Below are positions 4,443 to 5,765 of a stretch of 5,765 nt of DNA, one piece after another (position 1 is the stretch's first letter; each line of letters begins with the position of its first letter). The notes under the pieces were generated by a model. That model saw nothing but the letters and a program-made list of their open reading frames with translations. It was not told where the DNA came from and did no database searches. The position numbers were made by a program, and so were the translations under genes. The DNA is from an uncultured Eubacteriales bacterium (GTDB lineage Bacteria; Bacillota; Clostridia; Oscillospirales; Feifaniaceae). The stretch is from contig CABRXB010000086.1 of NCBI GenBank assembly GCA_902474785.1, forward strand, positions 1 to 5,765. Reading direction: 5' to 3'.

Positions 4443-5765
4443 AAAAATTATTGGAACAACTCAAAGCTCTCCCCCAGATGATGCAGCTTGAAGAGCTGCG
4501 CAAGGAGGGGCAGACGCCCATTGCCGTGACCGGCCTTTCCCCGGGGGGAAAGGTCCTTTTGTGCTGGTCAATTTCCAAAAATAGGAAAATCTTGCTTCTG
4601 TGCGCCGATGAAGCGGAATGCCGCCACATGGAAAAGGAGCTGCAAGGGCTCTCTTTGCAGGGCGTCTGGTATCCCGCCGTCGATCTGGCGCTCTACGGTG
4701 TGGAGGGGGCCTCGCGTGAATTCATGCACCAGAGGATCACGGCGCTGCTCTCGCTTGAAAAGGCGCGCGTTGTGCTGACCACGCCCGACGCGCTCGCGCA
4801 GTTTACGCTGCCGCCCGATCTGCTGGCGCAAAACTGCATCGCACTCTCCTGTGGAGAGGAGATCGCGCCGCGAAATCTGCTTGAACGGCTGGTGCAGGCC
4901 GGCTATGTGAGAAGCGATCTGGTGGAGGGCCCTGGCCAGTTCTCTGCAAGGGGCGGCATTGTCGACGTCTTCGCACCGGGCGCGCCCCAACCCGTGCGCA
5001 TCGAATTCTTCGGCGACGAGATCGACACGCTGCACACCTTTGACCCCCTGTCGCAGCGCCGCTTGGAGCGGCTGACCGAGGCGCTTGTGACGCCCGCCAC
5101 CCAGCTTTTGCCGCAGGGCGGGCTGGAGGGGCTCAGGCAGCGGCTTGAACAGGCGGGGCAGGCCGCCAAATCCCGGCGGGGCGAGGCGGCAAAGGTGATG
5201 GCGGCGCTGTGTGACGAACAGATGGAGCGGCTGACCGAGTGCGCTCAGATTGAAGACCGCCTGATGCCCCTGCTCTGGGAGACGCCCGCCACGCTGCTCG
5301 ACTATCTGGCGGACGCCACGGTGCTGGTCAGCGAGGAGAGAGCCTGCGCCAAACGGCTGGCCGAATCCCAAACTCTGCTGGAAGAGGAGGTCAAGCGCGC
5401 GCTGGAGGAGAAGAAGCTCCCCGGCGAACTCACCGCCTTTGCACAGACGCCAGGCGAGCTCTGGAGCGCGCTGGGCCGCCTTGAGACCATCTTTTTGGAG
5501 ACGCTGCCGCACGGCCGCTACGAGCTTGCCCCAAAGGGGCTGCTCTCGGTGTCGGAGCGCCACGCCGCCGGGCTTGGCGACAACCTGCCCCTGCTGCTCG
5601 ACGAGGTGGGCGATTTGCTCGAACAGGGATATGAGGTGGTCTTTTTTGCGGCGACCGAGCAGCAAACGGCGTCGCTGCAAGCCATCTTGGAGCAGCACGG
5701 CGTGCGCTCGCCCAAACTGCGCTTTGCGGTGGGGGCGATTCAGGGCGGCGTGATCTACCCCGAGG
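4439..5765 (+). CDS. mfd: Transcription-repair coupling factor Mfd, N-terminal part (cut by window edge)
   Basis: Mfd binds stalled RNA polymerase, pushes it off the DNA and recruits UvrA for nucleotide excision repair. Only the first 442 codons of a protein usually near 1150-1180 residues are present, so the polymerase-interaction domain and the translocase motor lie beyond the edge. The visible part is the UvrB-like module. A degenerate nucleotide-binding loop GLSPGGKV (32-39) lacks the Thr/Ser after GK, as expected for this non-ATPase module. The diagnostic block AGYVRSDLVEGPGQFSARGG (154-173) then IVDVFAP is followed by IEFFGDEID. The window ends in VGAIQGGVIYPE, which matches the conserved strand near the end of this module. 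Translation starts at ATG 4439, inside the pth stop (ATGA). The upstream ribosome binding site is weak, so coupling to pth translation is likely. Confidence 0.95.
   Translation, partial: MKKLLEQLKALPQMMQLEELRKEGQTPIAVTGLSPGGKVLLCWSISKNRKILLLCADEAECRHMEKELQGLSLQGVWYPAVDLALYGVEGASREFMHQRITALLSLEKARVVLTTPDALAQFTLPPDLLAQNCIALSCGEEIAPRNLLERLVQAGYVRSDLVEGPGQFSARGGIVDVFAPGAPQPVRIEFFGDEIDTLHTFDPLSQRRLERLTEALVTPATQLLPQGGLEGLRQRLEQAGQAAKSRRGEAAKVMAALCDEQMERLTECAQIEDRLMPLLWETPATLLDYLADATVLVSEERACAKRLAESQTLLEEEVKRALEEKKLPGELTAFAQTPGELWSALGRLETIFLETLPHGRYELAPKGLLSVSERHAAGLGDNLPLLLDEVGDLLEQGYEVVFFAATEQQTASLQAILEQHGVRSPKLRFAVGAIQGGVIYPE

Noticed and set aside
4568..5698. 376-codon minus-strand open frame opposite mfd
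   Set aside because: It is antisense to clear Mfd coding sequence, and its composition (Leu, Gln, Arg, Gly) reflects the complementary codons. No start signal was seen.

Overview
The window looks like a chromosomal housekeeping region of a moderately GC-rich member of the Clostridia (Firmicutes), possibly an Oscillospiraceae/Ruminococcaceae-type gut anaerobe. The evidence is the gene order glmU-prs-pth-mfd, a single-chain glycyl-tRNA synthetase, strong Shine-Dalgarno sites, and GlmU acetyltransferase motifs of the type seen in Clostridia. The family-level placement is inference.

Layout: bases 1-308 hold the first 102 codons of a glycyl-tRNA synthetase gene (glyQS) on the minus strand, running off the left edge. 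Bases 309-717 are a divergent control region. It has a sigma-A-type promoter facing left for glyQS (403-431) and another facing right (474-502). The rightward transcript carries a leader of about 210 nt, with one strong stem-loop, before glmU. On the plus strand follow glmU (718-2088, complete), prs (2094-3065, complete), a 765-base stretch with no convincing gene (3066-3830), pth (3831-4442, complete) and mfd (from 4439, cut by the right edge after 442 codons).

How the genes relate: GlmU makes UDP-GlcNAc for cell wall synthesis. Prs makes PRPP for nucleotide, histidine, tryptophan and NAD synthesis. Pth recycles peptidyl-tRNA, and Mfd rescues or removes stalled RNA polymerase and recruits nucleotide excision repair. 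The glmU-prs gap is 5 bp, with the prs ribosome binding site inside the last glmU codons. The pth-mfd junction is a 4-bp ATGA overlap. Both pairs therefore look translationally coupled, and I see no strong promoter between prs and pth.

The least ordinary part is the 765-base gap inside this otherwise tight cluster. It contains many inverted repeats, including a possible H-type pseudoknot (3554-3595), a set of mutually exclusive helices (3621-3717) and a two-part stem-loop just before the pth ribosome binding site (3749-3796). It could hold an uncharacterised structured RNA or a long cis-regulatory leader. In a GC-rich sequence some of these helices are expected by chance, so this is a hypothesis. 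No mobile element, CRISPR array, tRNA or rRNA was recognised.
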